Assembly: GCA_002787035.1 (NCBI GenBank) | Contig: PCVP01000018.1 | Location: 208 to 59,637, forward strand | Length of the DNA: 59,430 nt | Direction: 5' to 3' | DNA from: Candidatus Peregrinibacteria bacterium CG11_big_fil_rev_8_21_14_0_20_49_14 | Lineage (GTDB): Bacteria > Patescibacteriota > Gracilibacteria > Peribacterales > Peribacteraceae | Shown: piece after piece, positions 24,603 through 34,776 of the stretch | Layout of the letters: each line of letters begins with the position of its first letter | How positions within the stretch are numbered: position 1 is the stretch's first letter | Made by a program: the position numbers and the translations under genes | Notes under the pieces: model-generated | Database searches by the model: none | Seen by the model: the letters and a program-made list of their open reading frames with translations, nothing else | What the model was told of the DNA's origin: nothing

Positions 24603-25371
24603 GGAAGAGCAGAGAGGGGATTCGCCGTATAATATCGGCTGTGGTGTAGGAGTATCCGACTTCTTTTGCCAGCGTGTCTCCCGCATGTTTTATGAGTGTG
24701 CTCGCAGTTGAGCATGCGTTCACATGGTCCATCCCCTGCGCCACAAGTCCTGCGATACAGCCGGCAAGTGCGTCTCCTGTTCCTCCCACAGTCAATCCCG
24801 CATTGCCTCCCTTTACTTCCGTAAGCGTGCCGTCTTGCGAGGCAATGGTGTCCGTATGCCCTTTCAGCAGTATGGTTGCTTGCGCGTTTTTCGCGCTGTC
24901 TTGCAGGGTCTCGAGTGTGACTCCCATGCGTTCCAGTTCTCCCAGATGCGGTGTGAGAATGACATGTTTGCCTCGCACCGTGTTGAGTGTGTGTTCCTGC
25001 AATGCAGTGGCATCCAGCACCAACGTACATGATGACTCCGCAATAATATCGAGTAACACTCGCATGCTTTCTTCTGTTCTTGCAATACCCGGACCCAACA
25101 CCGCGACGTCCATGGTGGCAAGCAATTCCAAAATCGGCTCTTTGTCTTCGGGGGATAATTCATTGTGTGCAAACGCATGCACTTGGAAATTAAGACTCTG
25201 TGATTTTGCCACTTCTTTGTGGCAGGCAGGCAGGCAGACATACACCAAATCCGTACCCATAGCTTCGGCGGCCAGAGCAGAGAAGAGGGGAGCTCCGTGC
25301 ATGTGTGCGGATCCTCCGACAACAGCAACCTTGCCGTTATCCCCTTTGTGAGAATGCGAATCTCGTTTCAT
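24583..25371 (-). CDS. nnrD: ADP-dependent NAD(P)H-hydrate dehydratase
   Basis: NnrD repairs hydrated NAD(P)H. The 262-residue protein is the ribokinase-like dehydratase domain alone, without the N-terminal epimerase (NnrE) domain that many bacteria have fused. Signatures: GKVAVVGGSAHMHGAP (about residues 12-27), L-G-P-G-I (about 95-99), L-T-P-H-x-G-E (about 147-153) and the N-A-G-L-T-V-G-G-T-G-D-A-L-A-G motif (about 207-221). ATG 25371 is fixed by TATCAT ending 6 bases upstream; the open frame further up overlaps the divergent gene. Confidence 0.92.
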   Translation of the reverse strand: MKRDSHSHKGDNGKVAVVGGSAHMHGAPLFSALAAEAMGTDLVYVCLPACHKEVAKSQSLNFQVHAFAHNELSPEDKEPILELLATMDVAVLGPGIARTEESMRVLLDIIAESSCTLVLDATALQEHTLNTVRGKHVILTPHLGELERMGVTLETLQDSAKNAQATILLKGHTDTIASQDGTLTEVKGGNAGLTVGGTGDALAGCIAGLVAQGMDHVNACSTASTLIKHAGDTLAKEVGYSYTTADIIRRIPSLLFHDLSAV

Positions 25372-25432
25372 ACGGTTATGATACTTCGTTTCTCTAGTTT
25401 GAGCCATTGTTGTTCTGCTACCATTGCGTGCG

Positions 25433-26746
25433 ATGCATATGAGAACCGAGCTATCTGCTGCAAAGTATTTGTTTTTCTGGGGAACCATGTTGAGCATGGT
25501 GGTTATAGGTACGGAGGCTTTTTCGTACATTCTTCTCTCCGGTACGGAATGGAAGGCATCGGTTATCGCCGCAGATCTGCGTTCCGATTCAGGAGAAAAA
25601 AATGCGGAAGAGAAAGTAGGGGATTCCGCGCTCTTCACTCCGGACGGACAAGTGCTTCATCCGTATCTTGGGTCCGTTATTCCCGACTCCGGTGCGCATG
25701 CACAGTTGCCAAACGGGTGGGACTGGCTTGCCAATTACGGCTTCGGAGACGATGCGGGACCGCTTGTTCGTAAGCGTAGTCCCGACAAAGTGGTGGTGGG
25801 AGTGTTCGGCGGTTCCGTTGCCAGACAATTCGTAACACATGGAGATGCGGATATTTTTTTGAACGAACTGAAAAAACTCCCCCAGTTTGCAGGGAAAGAA
25901 TTCATAGTCACGTTGCCCTTAAATTACGGGTACAAACAGCCGCAAGCAGCACTCACATTGCAGTATCTCCTCACGCTCGGTGCAAAGTTTGATCTCATAG
26001 TTTTACTTGATGGCTTCAATGATATCGCGATGCCCGAGCCGGAAAATTATTCGTTGGGAGTGTTTCCGTTTTATCCGCGTTCATGGAATTTGCGTATGCA
26101 AGATATAGATCACGCACCCGCCATGAGAAAAGCGATTGCACGCGTGGCGGAGTACAGAGACGAGTACGATGCAATGACGCAATACGAGAGCAAATCCCTG
26201 TTGGGAAAATTGTTTACCGCAAAGCTACTTGCTTCCATACGCCAGGAGCGTTTGGCTTCCAAAATCGCACAAGCCGAAGAGGAACTGCATTCCATCGCAG
26301 CCAACGAACAATCCGGTTACATCGTGCGCGGACCGCAGCGATATTATTCCTCACGTACGGATCTTCTCAAAGATGCTGCGTCCGTGTGGGAAGAGAGTTC
26401 ACGCCAAATGCACATGACTGCTCGTGCAAATAACATTGCCTTCCTGCATTTCTTGCAACCGAATCAATATGATCCCGGGTCGAAGCCTATGACGGCCGCA
26501 GAGAAAAAAATTGCTCTTGTTGAAAACAATCCCCAGAGTTACGGAGTCATAAACGGGTACCCGCTCCTGCGCGAGGCCGGCGAAAGATTACGACAAGACG
26601 GAGTACATTTTTACGATATGAGTATGGCTTTCGCAGACACCCAAGAAGAGTTTTATGTCGATAATTGCTGCCATATAAATCATGCGGGAAATGTGTATAT
26701 TGCACGTAAAATGGCAGAGGCGGTACTTTCCGGATTCGTGCCGTAA
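25433..26746 (+). CDS. Membrane-anchored SGNH-hydrolase-like protein, copy 1
   Basis: A 437-residue protein with an N-terminal membrane anchor (about residues 10-34) and an extracytoplasmic SGNH/GDSL-like domain: nucleophile block FGGSVA with the serine about residue 125, block III DGFND (about 190-194) and a C-terminal D-N-C-C-H carrying the Asp/His pair (about 409-413). Family substrates are ester- or acyl-modified glycans. It is the first of three tandem paralogues and shares with them NYG(F/Y), QPNQY and YPLLR motifs. TGC-TACCAT ends 8 bases before ATG 25433. Confidence 0.8.
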   Translation: MHMRTELSAAKYLFFWGTMLSMVVIGTEAFSYILLSGTEWKASVIAADLRSDSGEKNAEEKVGDSALFTPDGQVLHPYLGSVIPDSGAHAQLPNGWDWLANYGFGDDAGPLVRKRSPDKVVVGVFGGSVARQFVTHGDADIFLNELKKLPQFAGKEFIVTLPLNYGYKQPQAALTLQYLLTLGAKFDLIVLLDGFNDIAMPEPENYSLGVFPFYPRSWNLRMQDIDHAPAMRKAIARVAEYRDEYDAMTQYESKSLLGKLFTAKLLASIRQERLASKIAQAEEELHSIAANEQSGYIVRGPQRYYSSRTDLLKDAASVWEESSRQMHMTARANNIAFLHFLQPNQYDPGSKPMTAAEKKIALVENNPQSYGVINGYPLLREAGERLRQDGVHFYDMSMAFADTQEEFYVDNCCHINHAGNVYIARKMAEAVLSGFVP

Positions 26747-26786
26747 ACGACGTGCGCAGTCATTCTTTCTGCTACTATCTGTTTCC

Positions 26787-28118
26787 ATGCTTTTCAGTCC
26801 GTTATCTTCATCGCAACATGCCGGTATGCCACGCGTAAAACATCTGTGTTTTTCCGTGGTACCGGTACTTCTGATTGTCGTATCGGTGGAGATGTTTTCG
26901 TTGTTCGCACTTCAATTTTTAAACGGTATGTCACCTGCCATGAGACTCAATGCAAACGTAGTTTCTTCTTATGGTCAGGCGGGTGAAACGGGAGATCAGG
27001 CACTCGCCTCCACAGACGATCAGGTGCCGCATCCGTACATCGGTGCCGCACACCCTCCCACGACGGTGCGCAAGCCGGAAATAAGAGATCCGGATTTTCT
27101 GGAGAACTATGGATTCGGTCCTAACACAGGCCCATTTCCGCGAGAGAAAAAAGATAACGAGGCAGTCGTTGCTATTTTCGGCGGATCGGTGGCAAAACAA
27201 TTCGCACTTACCGCCCCCATGGATACACTGGCTGCAGCACTGAAGCAACTTCCGGAGTATGCCGATAAAGATATTGTGTTCACGGTGCCTTCGAATTACG
27301 GATTTAAGCAGCCGCAACAATTACTCACACTCAATTATCTGATGTCCATCGGTGCGAAGTTCGATGCGATCATAGTCATAGACGGATTTAACGATGTGGC
27401 TATGCCATTCGAAGAGGACTATACACTCAATGTGTTTCCGTTCTATCCGCGCTTCTGGAACGTGCGTATGCAGAGCCTGAACACAGCGCCTGAAATGCGT
27501 CACATAATAGGGCGCATTGGTCTTATGCAAGAGCGACAAAAGAATGCCGCACGCATCATGCAATATTCTCCGCTGCGTATCAGCATGACTGCTCAGCTTG
27601 TATGGCAACTCTACGACAAAGATTTGGAAGCGAAAATACTGGAGGATGAAAAATTGCTGTTCGAGCAGCAGGCAGACGAGCAATCCGGCTACATTGTTAC
27701 GGGTCCCAGTCGTGTGTACGACAATAGCGATCAATTCTTCGGTGACCTTGTATCCAACTGGAAAGAGAGCTCGCTACTCATGCACCAGATCGCGAAAGCC
27801 AACGGTATGCGTTACTTCCACATTCTTCAGCCTAATCAGTACGTACCGAATTCAAAGCAAATGGGACCCGCGGAAAAAGCCGTGGCTTTTCGGGAAAATC
27901 ATTATTACCGAGACGATGTCGAAATGGGATATCCGCTGTTACGGCAGGCCGGAAAAGAGCTGCGGGAGCAGGGCGTGCAATTTTACGATATGACTTTGAT
28001 ATTCGAACATGTCAATGAACAGACGTACATAGATGATTGCTGCCACCTGACAGTGTACGGATACAACCTTTTTAATGACGCCATCGCAGAGGCAATCACT
28101 TCCGATTCAAATCGATAA
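26787..28118 (+). CDS. Membrane-anchored SGNH-hydrolase-like protein, copy 2
   Basis: Second of three tandem paralogues, 443 residues. N-terminal anchor about residues 20-45, FGGSVAKQF nucleophile block near 132-140, DGFNDVAMP near 196-204, YIDDCCH near 413-419. The start is placed at ATG 26787 because the extended -10 TGC-TACTAT ends 8 bases before it, just after the stop of copy 1; the open frame before that overlaps copy 1. A shorter start at ATG 26826 (MPRVKH) cannot be excluded. It probably has its own leaderless transcript. Confidence 0.8.
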   Translation: MLFSPLSSSQHAGMPRVKHLCFSVVPVLLIVVSVEMFSLFALQFLNGMSPAMRLNANVVSSYGQAGETGDQALASTDDQVPHPYIGAAHPPTTVRKPEIRDPDFLENYGFGPNTGPFPREKKDNEAVVAIFGGSVAKQFALTAPMDTLAAALKQLPEYADKDIVFTVPSNYGFKQPQQLLTLNYLMSIGAKFDAIIVIDGFNDVAMPFEEDYTLNVFPFYPRFWNVRMQSLNTAPEMRHIIGRIGLMQERQKNAARIMQYSPLRISMTAQLVWQLYDKDLEAKILEDEKLLFEQQADEQSGYIVTGPSRVYDNSDQFFGDLVSNWKESSLLMHQIAKANGMRYFHILQPNQYVPNSKQMGPAEKAVAFRENHYYRDDVEMGYPLLRQAGKELREQGVQFYDMTLIFEHVNEQTYIDDCCHLTVYGYNLFNDAIAEAITSDSNR

Positions 28119-28130
28119 TTTCTCTCTTTC

Positions 28131-29477
28131 ATGCCTTCCCTCACTCAGCACAGCACAGAGCTTTCCAAGGCAAAACGCATCGTCTTCGGACTGGTGACAG
28201 TGGGTATTGTTTTCGGAGTGACAGAAGCATTTTCGGCGACCGCTCTCACCGTGTTGAGAAGAGGATCGAACGTTGTCGTTGCGGATATCATAAGCGGTAG
28301 CGGGTCCATTTACAGATTACATCCGTTGTTGGTTGTGGATCCGACACAAAATTCTCCCGATTCATTCAATCAAATCGTGCATCCGTACCTCGGTGCGGTG
28401 CTGGAGCCGATTGAAAAGAAAACAGTGCAGTTTGGCAGTGCGGATGACACCATGGAAAACTACGGATTCGGTCCGTATTCGGGTCCGTTTATTCATGAAT
28501 ATCAGCCCGATACCATTTCGGTTGCAGTTGTGGGAGGGTCTGTGGCAAAGCAGTTTGTGACACATGGTCATCCTGATATTCTCTTTAAAAAGTTAGCTGA
28601 ACTTCCGAAGTACCAAGGAAAGAAATTCATTGTTTCTGTGCCCACAAATTACGGATACAAACAACCGCAGCAGCTTCTTGCCATTAACTACTTACTGAGT
28701 ATCGGAGCACATTTCGATATGATTATAAATCTCGATGGCTTTAACGAAGTCGCCATGCCGTTTCCGGAAAATTACGTGCAGAATATTTCACCGTACTATC
28801 CTCGTTCCTGGAATCTGCGCATGCAAAATCTGGATCTCGCCCCCGAAATGAGACGCATTATCGGACGAGTCGGTTTTTACCGCAAAGAGCAAGATATGCT
28901 TCATGAGAAACAGAAGCACTCTCCGTTGCGCAGATTTTTCACCGCACAGTTACTATGGGAAATGTCGGATCAGAGACTGAAGAAGAAAATAGACAGCGGC
29001 CAACAGGAACTGCTCTCGCAGAAGGCCAATGAGCGTTCGGGATACATAGTTACCGGACCGGGCAGAACGTACACGGGTGATACGGATTTCCTGGACGACG
29101 TCGTTTCCGTATGGAAACAGAGTTCAGTAATGTTGAATCAAATAGCAACGGCACGAGGTATCGATTACTTCCACGCACTGCAGCCGAATCAGTACGTGGA
29201 AGGCTCCAAGCCTATGGGCCCCGAAGAGCTTGCCGCCACGGTAAATCCACAAAGTCACTTCCGGCAGGGGGCAATATCCGGTTATCCGCTTTTGCGCAGT
29301 GTCGGGCAGGAATTACGCAATGAGGGAGTGCATTTTTATGATATGACAATGGTATTTGCAGATCAGCCCCAACGGCTCTACATAGATGATTGCTGTCATA
29401 TGCTCCCTGAAGGCAGTGCGATTCTGGCAGAGAGATTGGGCGAAGCAATCGTGGCTGATCTCAGCCAAAATCCGTAA
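28131..29477 (+). CDS. Membrane-anchored SGNH-hydrolase-like protein, copy 3
   Basis: Third tandem paralogue, 448 residues. It has the same N-terminal anchor (about residues 15-40), V-G-G-S-V-A-K-Q-F nucleophile block (about 137-145), D-G-F-N-E in place of DGFND (about 201-205) and YIDDCCHM (about 418-425). The Asp-to-Glu change in block III does not touch the Asn-bearing position. It starts 12 bases after copy 2; GATAAT lies 11 bases before the ATG. The three copies differ most in their N-terminal 100 residues, suggesting divergence in targeting or substrate. Confidence 0.8.
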   Translation: MPSLTQHSTELSKAKRIVFGLVTVGIVFGVTEAFSATALTVLRRGSNVVVADIISGSGSIYRLHPLLVVDPTQNSPDSFNQIVHPYLGAVLEPIEKKTVQFGSADDTMENYGFGPYSGPFIHEYQPDTISVAVVGGSVAKQFVTHGHPDILFKKLAELPKYQGKKFIVSVPTNYGYKQPQQLLAINYLLSIGAHFDMIINLDGFNEVAMPFPENYVQNISPYYPRSWNLRMQNLDLAPEMRRIIGRVGFYRKEQDMLHEKQKHSPLRRFFTAQLLWEMSDQRLKKKIDSGQQELLSQKANERSGYIVTGPGRTYTGDTDFLDDVVSVWKQSSVMLNQIATARGIDYFHALQPNQYVEGSKPMGPEELAATVNPQSHFRQGAISGYPLLRSVGQELRNEGVHFYDMTMVFADQPQRLYIDDCCHMLPEGSAILAERLGEAIVADLSQNP

Positions 29478-29576
29478 GTAATTCCAAGGTTTTGGAGCGA
29501 AAGTGGGGTATAATGGTTTTGTCTTGAAAGAAGAACCTCCGCAACCGTCGCCCGTATCAATTCGAATACTTTCGTA

Positions 29577-30548
29577 ATGCGACTTGCTCTGCTTATTGTG
29601 GGCATTTTGGTGTCTTCCGGTTTCTTTTCGGGCGCCGAAGCGGCGTTGCTGAGCGTGACCGATGCGGAAGTGGAAGATATGAGCCATCGCGGAAAGAAGG
29701 GGTGGAAGCTTCTCAAGCGAATTAAAGCAGATATAAACAGGTCGATGATCGCCATTGTCATTATGAACAATGTGGTGAATATCGTCGGTTCCATATTGGT
29801 CGGGCAAATGGTTATCGCACTCTTCGGAAACGCAATACTTGCCGTTACAACAACCGCACTGACATTCGGAGTCATAGTCTTTTCCGAAATACTGCCGAAG
29901 AGTCTCGGCATTCATTATGCGCCCCGCATTGCTCCTGCGGTTGCTCCGGTCATATGGGTTATCACCGTTTTATTTTACCCTTTCATCGTAGTGCTGGAAG
30001 TTCTTACAAACCTTTTAAAAAAGGGAGAGAGACACATAGGAACGGAAGCGCAAATCCGTGCGTTGGTAAAAATAGGACACCGAGCGGGTCACATAGAAAG
30101 TGATGAAGGACAGCTCATTCACAGGGCGTTTATTCTCAACGACAAAACGGCAGCGGATGTTATGACCCCCCTGAAAGATATCATCGGATTGCAGAGTGAT
30201 GCGACCATTCGAGAGGCGGCGGAGAAAGTCTTTTTAAGCACGCATTCTCGGTACCCTGTCTTCGGAAATTCCATTCATGATGTGCAGGGAATCGTGATGA
30301 GTCACAATATTCTGGAATTACTTGCGGAAGGAAAAGACGATACGCCCATCATGGAGATACTCAGGGATTCTCTTGTGGTCGATGTGAACAGTCGAAGCGA
30401 TAAATTACTGATGTTGTTTCGAGACAAGCATATTCATTTGGCTGTGGTACAAGAGCACGGAAAAACTGTGGGGCTTGTGACTCTCGAAGACGTGCTCGAA
30501 GAACTGGTCGGAGAAATAGAAGATGAAACCGATGTGGAGGAGAGTTAG
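29577..30548 (+). CDS. CNNM/CorC-type membrane transporter with CBS pair
   Basis: A 323-residue protein of the hemolysin C/CNNM (DUF21-CBS) family, linked to magnesium or other divalent cation export. The DUF21 membrane domain (about residues 1-135) contains [11 protein letters not shown] (about 17-27) and I-V-F-S-E-I-L-P-K (about 99-107); the CBS pair lies at about 180-320 with V-M-T-P-L-K-D (about 194-200) and the closing [13 protein letters not shown]. The usual CorC_HlyC C-terminal domain is missing. It overlaps the convergent glycosyltransferase by 4 bases. Confidence 0.92.
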   Translation: MRLALLIVGILVSSGFFSGAEAALLSVTDAEVEDMSHRGKKGWKLLKRIKADINRSMIAIVIMNNVVNIVGSILVGQMVIALFGNAILAVTTTALTFGVIVFSEILPKSLGIHYAPRIAPAVAPVIWVITVLFYPFIVVLEVLTNLLKKGERHIGTEAQIRALVKIGHRAGHIESDEGQLIHRAFILNDKTAADVMTPLKDIIGLQSDATIREAAEKVFLSTHSRYPVFGNSIHDVQGIVMSHNILELLAEGKDDTPIMEILRDSLVVDVNSRSDKLLMLFRDKHIHLAVVQEHGKTVGLVTLEDVLEELVGEIEDETDVEES

Positions 30549-31669
30549 GTGAACCTGTGCGGAGCTGCTTTTTCCACGACGGAAGATATTTGAGAGCGAA
30601 ATTTCTCCGAAGCAAACTGTTTTGCATGTATACGAATTTCTTGAGGATCAAACGTCATCGTAGAAAATTCATCCAGTGTGTTTCGAAGAGAGTCGACGCT
30701 TTGTTGTTCGAAGAAAATGCCGGTCTTGCCTTTTTTTACCGTATCTAATGCCCCTCCTTTTCCAAGTGCGATAACCGGAGTACCGCACGCCTGTGCTTCC
30801 AACGGCGCGACTCCCGCATCTTCAAGTTGCGGGAAAAGAAACGCTTTTGCATATCCGTACAAATCGGGAAGCAGAGCATCGGGAACGTATCCCAACAGTT
30901 CCACAGTCGGACCTGCCATTGCACTGAGTCGTGAAAAATCTTGTCCCGTTCCCGCAATTTTTAATGGGATGCCCAGAGCATTCGCTGTGTCTATGAGCAG
31001 GTCAAACCGCTTATACGGCACCAGTCTTCCCAGCGCCAAGAAGTACTCTTTTCTCTCGGATTGCTTGCGTACGGGTGCACTGAACAAATGCCGGCTCACC
31101 GGCGGATATACCACATGACTTTTTCGCCCGTAAATTCGTTCTATGCGCTCTTGCACGGTGGTGGAATTGGCCAAAAATACATCGGTGCGATTTGCAGTCG
31201 TAAGGTCCCACCTGCGGAGTTTTCTCAGTTGGCCGCGCACTGTTTTTTGCATGCGCTTGGGTATGCGAAAATCTTGCAGGTACTCATTTTCCATTTCCCA
31301 TGCGTAACGCATGGGCGTGTGGCAGTAACAGATGTGTACCGCCGTAGGTGGCACAATAATACCTTTGGCTACCGCATGCGAAGAGCTGATCACCACATCA
31401 AATTCCCTCAGGTCTATTTGTTCCATGGCTCGCGGCATAAGCGGAAGAAGCACTTTGTGATTTCCGCACAGCGTATAGAGACGTTGCAAAGAGGTTGTAC
31501 GAATATCTGCATTATCCAGAGGACCAAGTTTCCCGTGATTTGCTATGCTGGTGTACAGCGGTGCGTCCGGCCACAGTGCACAGAACTCAGCTATGACATG
31601 TTCTGCGCCCCCGAAAGTGGGGAGCCAGTCTGCTACGATTGCAATGCGAGGAGTAGAGCGGTGAGTCAC
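30545..31669 (-). CDS. GT4-family glycosyltransferase
   Basis: A 374-residue GT-B glycosyltransferase that should move a sugar from a nucleotide donor to a surface glycan or lipid carrier. Visible are F-G-G-A-E (about residues 20-24) in the acceptor domain and the GT4 donor motifs L-G-R-L-V-P-Y-K-R (about 215-223) and [17 protein letters not shown] (about 281-297). It resembles mannosyltransferases such as WbaZ. The start is GTG 31669: TATGAT ends 6 bases before it; the frame upstream has no likely start. Confidence 0.88.
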   Translation of the reverse strand: MTHRSTPRIAIVADWLPTFGGAEHVIAEFCALWPDAPLYTSIANHGKLGPLDNADIRTTSLQRLYTLCGNHKVLLPLMPRAMEQIDLREFDVVISSSHAVAKGIIVPPTAVHICYCHTPMRYAWEMENEYLQDFRIPKRMQKTVRGQLRKLRRWDLTTANRTDVFLANSTTVQERIERIYGRKSHVVYPPVSRHLFSAPVRKQSERKEYFLALGRLVPYKRFDLLIDTANALGIPLKIAGTGQDFSRLSAMAGPTVELLGYVPDALLPDLYGYAKAFLFPQLEDAGVAPLEAQACGTPVIALGKGGALDTVKKGKTGIFFEQQSVDSLRNTLDEFSTMTFDPQEIRIHAKQFASEKFRSQISSVVEKAAPHRFT

Positions 31670-31740
31670 CGTGGCATCATACCTTCTTTGCTCGCATATC
31701 TCGATGTTCCTGCGCACCTGCACTATTATGCCTTGGCCCT

Positions 31741-32655
31741 ATGCCACTTAAGCCTTCAGCACGCCTTCCGAAGAGATATAACCGTCGTGTCACCAAACAG
31801 ACTCGTTCCATTGTGGATCGTCGGTATGAGCGGAAACCTCAGCTTCGGAAAGAGCGCATGCGTCGCACTATGCGTCGCACGCACCAGCTTGCGAAGCAGT
31901 GGCGCAGCAGCGTGTTGCGATGGATGCTTGTGTTCGGCGTACTCAGCGCGTTGCTCGCTGTGGGTTTAGTCCTTTTTTCACCCTTACTTGAAGTCCGTGA
32001 AATTACGGTGCGCAGGTTAAGTCCGCGCTTGGATATAGAAAGCGTGCAAAGAGTTATGTCTCCTCTGTTCGGTTCACATTTACTTTTTCTTACCAACGCG
32101 GAAGTACGGTCGCTTTTGCATGAAAATATCAACGATATTGAGAGTGTTGAGGTCGGGAAAATGTATCCTTCCGAACTGGTGGTTACCATCCGGTTGCACC
32201 CCTTGGTTTCTCGTCTGGAAATCGTGGATCCCGATTCGCAGGAACATTCTTCCACTGCCACGGGTTCCGGTATGGATTTTCTCACGCAGGAAGGAGTGTA
32301 TGTTCATACGCTCGGTGCCGTAGATACGAATGCATTGCCCGTTATTCGACTGGTGGATTGGGCCGTTCGTCCCACACCCGGTACCGTACTTGTTCCTCCG
32401 GAACTGCTACGTCGAGTCTTTGATACGGAAGAAGCACTCAAGCTTCAGTTCGGTCATACCATCGAAGTGCGCACCATATATCTTCGTGGGCAGGAGTACC
32501 ATGTTCTTGCGGATGGCATAAGTCTTTGGTTCGATATGCGCAGTTCCATAGAGAGACATTTGCAGCGATACAGAGTATTGCTTCAGTCGGTTTCGCGTGA
32601 TGATGTACGACAATACATAGATCTGAGACTCACGGATCGTATTGTGTATCAGTAA
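31741..32655 (+). CDS. FtsQ/DivIB-like cell division protein
   Basis: A 304-residue protein with a very basic cytoplasmic tail (about residues 1-52, R/K-rich), one membrane helix (about 59-80), a POTRA-like domain starting V-R-E-I-T-V (about 85-155) and a beta domain ending Y-I-D-L-R-L-T-D-R-I-V-Y, the standard FtsQ ending. FtsQ bridges FtsB/FtsL with the late divisome outside the membrane. Unlike many bacteria it is not beside ftsA/ftsZ or mur genes here; it heads a group of peptidoglycan genes. Confidence 0.85.
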   Translation: MPLKPSARLPKRYNRRVTKQTRSIVDRRYERKPQLRKERMRRTMRRTHQLAKQWRSSVLRWMLVFGVLSALLAVGLVLFSPLLEVREITVRRLSPRLDIESVQRVMSPLFGSHLLFLTNAEVRSLLHENINDIESVEVGKMYPSELVVTIRLHPLVSRLEIVDPDSQEHSSTATGSGMDFLTQEGVYVHTLGAVDTNALPVIRLVDWAVRPTPGTVLVPPELLRRVFDTEEALKLQFGHTIEVRTIYLRGQEYHVLADGISLWFDMRSSIERHLQRYRVLLQSVSRDDVRQYIDLRLTDRIVYQ

Positions 32656-32738
32656 GCCAAAATGACATGTCGTGTTCTTGCCATGAAATAGCAGTCTGAA
32701 CACTTCACTTTGGGGTGAAAAAGCTTATCCTGTACGGG

Positions 32739-33617
32739 ATGTATCATTCCATATTATCCGCGCTCTTCCTGGGGCTCTTTCCCGCTGTTACACCGGTGGT
32801 GTTACCTGCGCAGGTTATGGACATCAGCATCGCTGCGCCTGCGGAACGCAATGTTGCCATAGAAGACAGAATTTCTGCGTCCGGCGTTGTTATTTTGGAT
32901 CTTGAAAGCGGACAGCAACTGTACGGACGACAGGAAACGGTTCGACGTCCCATGGCAAGCATCACAAAACTTATGACCGCCCTGATTATTGCGGAAAACC
33001 ATGACATGGATGAACAGGTTCGTATTCCGGATGACATCGGAACCGTGAAGGGCAATGTTGTAAATTTAAAATCCGGAGAAACATTCACAGTGGGTGATTT
33101 GCTTTCCGCACTTCTCATAGCGTCCGCCAACGATGCCGCATACACCTTGGCATTGCATCACTCCGCGACAGAATCTTCCTTTATTTACGATATGAACATT
33201 CGTGCCGAGGCACTCGGCATGAAAAGCACATCATTTGCCAACGCATCAGGCTTGGATCACCCGCGTCAGTGGTCCACTCCCCAAGACATTGCCTGGCTGA
33301 CGATGTTCGCGTTGAAATATCCTGAAATTCGCGGCCGCATGAGCACGGAAAGTGACGTTGTCTACAGTCGTCAAGGCTCACAGGTTTCACTCTCGCATAC
33401 GCATGCGTTACTGCATGCCAAGAATGCGGTGTGGGGAGGAAAAACCGGCACCACAGATGCAGCCGGCCAATGTCTTGTGTCACTCGTGAAGTATGAAGGC
33501 AGAGAGTATGTGGTCGTTTTGCTCAACTCGTTGCAACGCTACAGAGATATGAACAGCATTCTCCATGCCATAGCGCCGTCACCGATAGTGACTGCCGCAC
33601 GGTCTTCATCCATTTAA
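32739..33617 (+). CDS. D-alanyl-D-alanine carboxypeptidase (peptidase S11)
   Basis: A 292-residue exported penicillin-binding protein that trims the terminal D-Ala from peptidoglycan stems. All three active-site motifs are present: S-I-T-K (about residues 78-81), S-A-N (about 133-135) and K-T-G (about 239-241). There is an N-terminal signal sequence. ATG 32739 is chosen because TATCCT ends 7 bases upstream; GTG 32715 would add 8 residues (MKKLILYG) and a more usual charged signal, so it remains a real alternative. Followed by the LysM-M23 gene, 9 bases on. Confidence 0.92.
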   Translation: MYHSILSALFLGLFPAVTPVVLPAQVMDISIAAPAERNVAIEDRISASGVVILDLESGQQLYGRQETVRRPMASITKLMTALIIAENHDMDEQVRIPDDIGTVKGNVVNLKSGETFTVGDLLSALLIASANDAAYTLALHHSATESSFIYDMNIRAEALGMKSTSFANASGLDHPRQWSTPQDIAWLTMFALKYPEIRGRMSTESDVVYSRQGSQVSLSHTHALLHAKNAVWGGKTGTTDAAGQCLVSLVKYEGREYVVVLLNSLQRYRDMNSILHAIAPSPIVTAARSSSI

Positions 33618-33626
33618 TAATTTGTT

Positions 33627-34700
33627 GTGGCTTCTTCCGCACAATCCACTCGCCATTGGCTTTCCATACGAGTTCGCATCCTGTGTGTATTGGTATTTTT
33701 GGGAGGTTCCATGTTGCCACCCTACGTTCCCAAAGCTGCAATGGCTCGTCCGGAAGCCAGCATAGCCCAGCAGCAGTTTCTTCTTGTGGAGGAGGGTTTT
33801 CTTATGAAGTCTTCTCCTCTTACAAGACAAGGTGCTCGCAGGGCCTACGCGAAGGGAATCGTTCACACAGTGAAAGAAGGCGAAAACCTGGAACGTCTTG
33901 CCAGGCGATACGATATCTCCGTAGACACATTGCGATGGGCAAATGAATTGTCCGCAGGAACGGCCATACAGCCGGGAGATGAATTGCTTGTGCTTCCCGT
34001 GGACGGCGTACTGCATAACGTCAGCCGCGGTCAGACACTGCTGCGAATCGCAGAGCTGTACAACGTGAATGCCGAGGATATCATCAGTCAAAACGAGTTG
34101 GAGAGTTCGTTTATTCTTGCCGGTCAGGAACTCATTATTCCGGGGGCAAGTCCTATTGTCAGAAAGACAGTGGTGGCTTCGGCAGATCTTCCTCCGAGAG
34201 GCATATCTACGGATGTTCCCATATCCCCTCCGGTCGGAACCGTACCTGCAGTGCAGCCTCCTCCTCCGATTCCCGGTACGGTCATACAAACATCGCAGGA
34301 AATCGCCGCAGCAGATATTACCTACGGCGTGCTGCAAAAACCCTGCTCTTCCGATTGTTTTGTAACGCAGTATTTTCACCCCGGGCACTACGCACTGGAT
34401 CTTCAGGAGAAGGGTGGAGGAAACGTGTATGCGGCCGAAGCCGGTACAGTTATACGTGCGGATTACGGGTGGAACGGAGGATATGGAAACGTGATAGAGG
34501 TGGATCACGGTAACGGTCTTGTAACGCTATATGCGCACAGTAAAGAGCTGTACGTTCAAAAGGGTCAACAGGTCCGAAGAGGTGCTCTTATATCTTTTAT
34601 GGGTAATACAGGACGTGTGTACGGGGCTACAGGAATTCATGTTCACTTCGAAGTGCGTCTGAAGGGAGAAAAGAAGAATCCGATGCTCTACATTCAATAG
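33627..34700 (+). CDS. LysM-LysM-M23 peptidoglycan hydrolase
   Basis: A 357-residue exported protein. After a signal or anchor (about residues 16-38) come two LysM domains (about 79-124, starting H-T-V-K-E-G-E-N-L, and 129-173), a proline-rich linker (about 190-215) and an M23 domain with H-Y-A-L-D (about 252-256) and H-V-H-F-E (about 339-343) zinc ligands. It should bind glycan strands and cut peptide cross-links. Start is GTG 33627, 9 bases after the carboxypeptidase gene. Confidence 0.93.
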   Translation: MASSAQSTRHWLSIRVRILCVLVFLGGSMLPPYVPKAAMARPEASIAQQQFLLVEEGFLMKSSPLTRQGARRAYAKGIVHTVKEGENLERLARRYDISVDTLRWANELSAGTAIQPGDELLVLPVDGVLHNVSRGQTLLRIAELYNVNAEDIISQNELESSFILAGQELIIPGASPIVRKTVVASADLPPRGISTDVPISPPVGTVPAVQPPPPIPGTVIQTSQEIAAADITYGVLQKPCSSDCFVTQYFHPGHYALDLQEKGGGNVYAAEAGTVIRADYGWNGGYGNVIEVDHGNGLVTLYAHSKELYVQKGQQVRRGALISFMGNTGRVYGATGIHVHFEVRLKGEKKNPMLYIQ

Positions 34701-34757
34701 CGCATATTTTCGTTGTCATGTATTTCCATGACTGTTACTGTTTCGCAGCCCATACAA

Positions 34758-34776
34758 GGGGCTGTAGCTCAGCTGG
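34758..34776 (+). repeat. Isolated 5' fragment of a tRNA-Asp-like gene
   Basis: The 19 bases GGGGCTGTAGCTCAGCTGG copy the acceptor 5' strand and D-arm start of the tRNA-Asp at 34848, after which similarity ends in an unrelated hairpin (CGGTGC, loop GTAA, GCACCG). It has no 3' half and is not a working tRNA. Confidence 0.65.
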
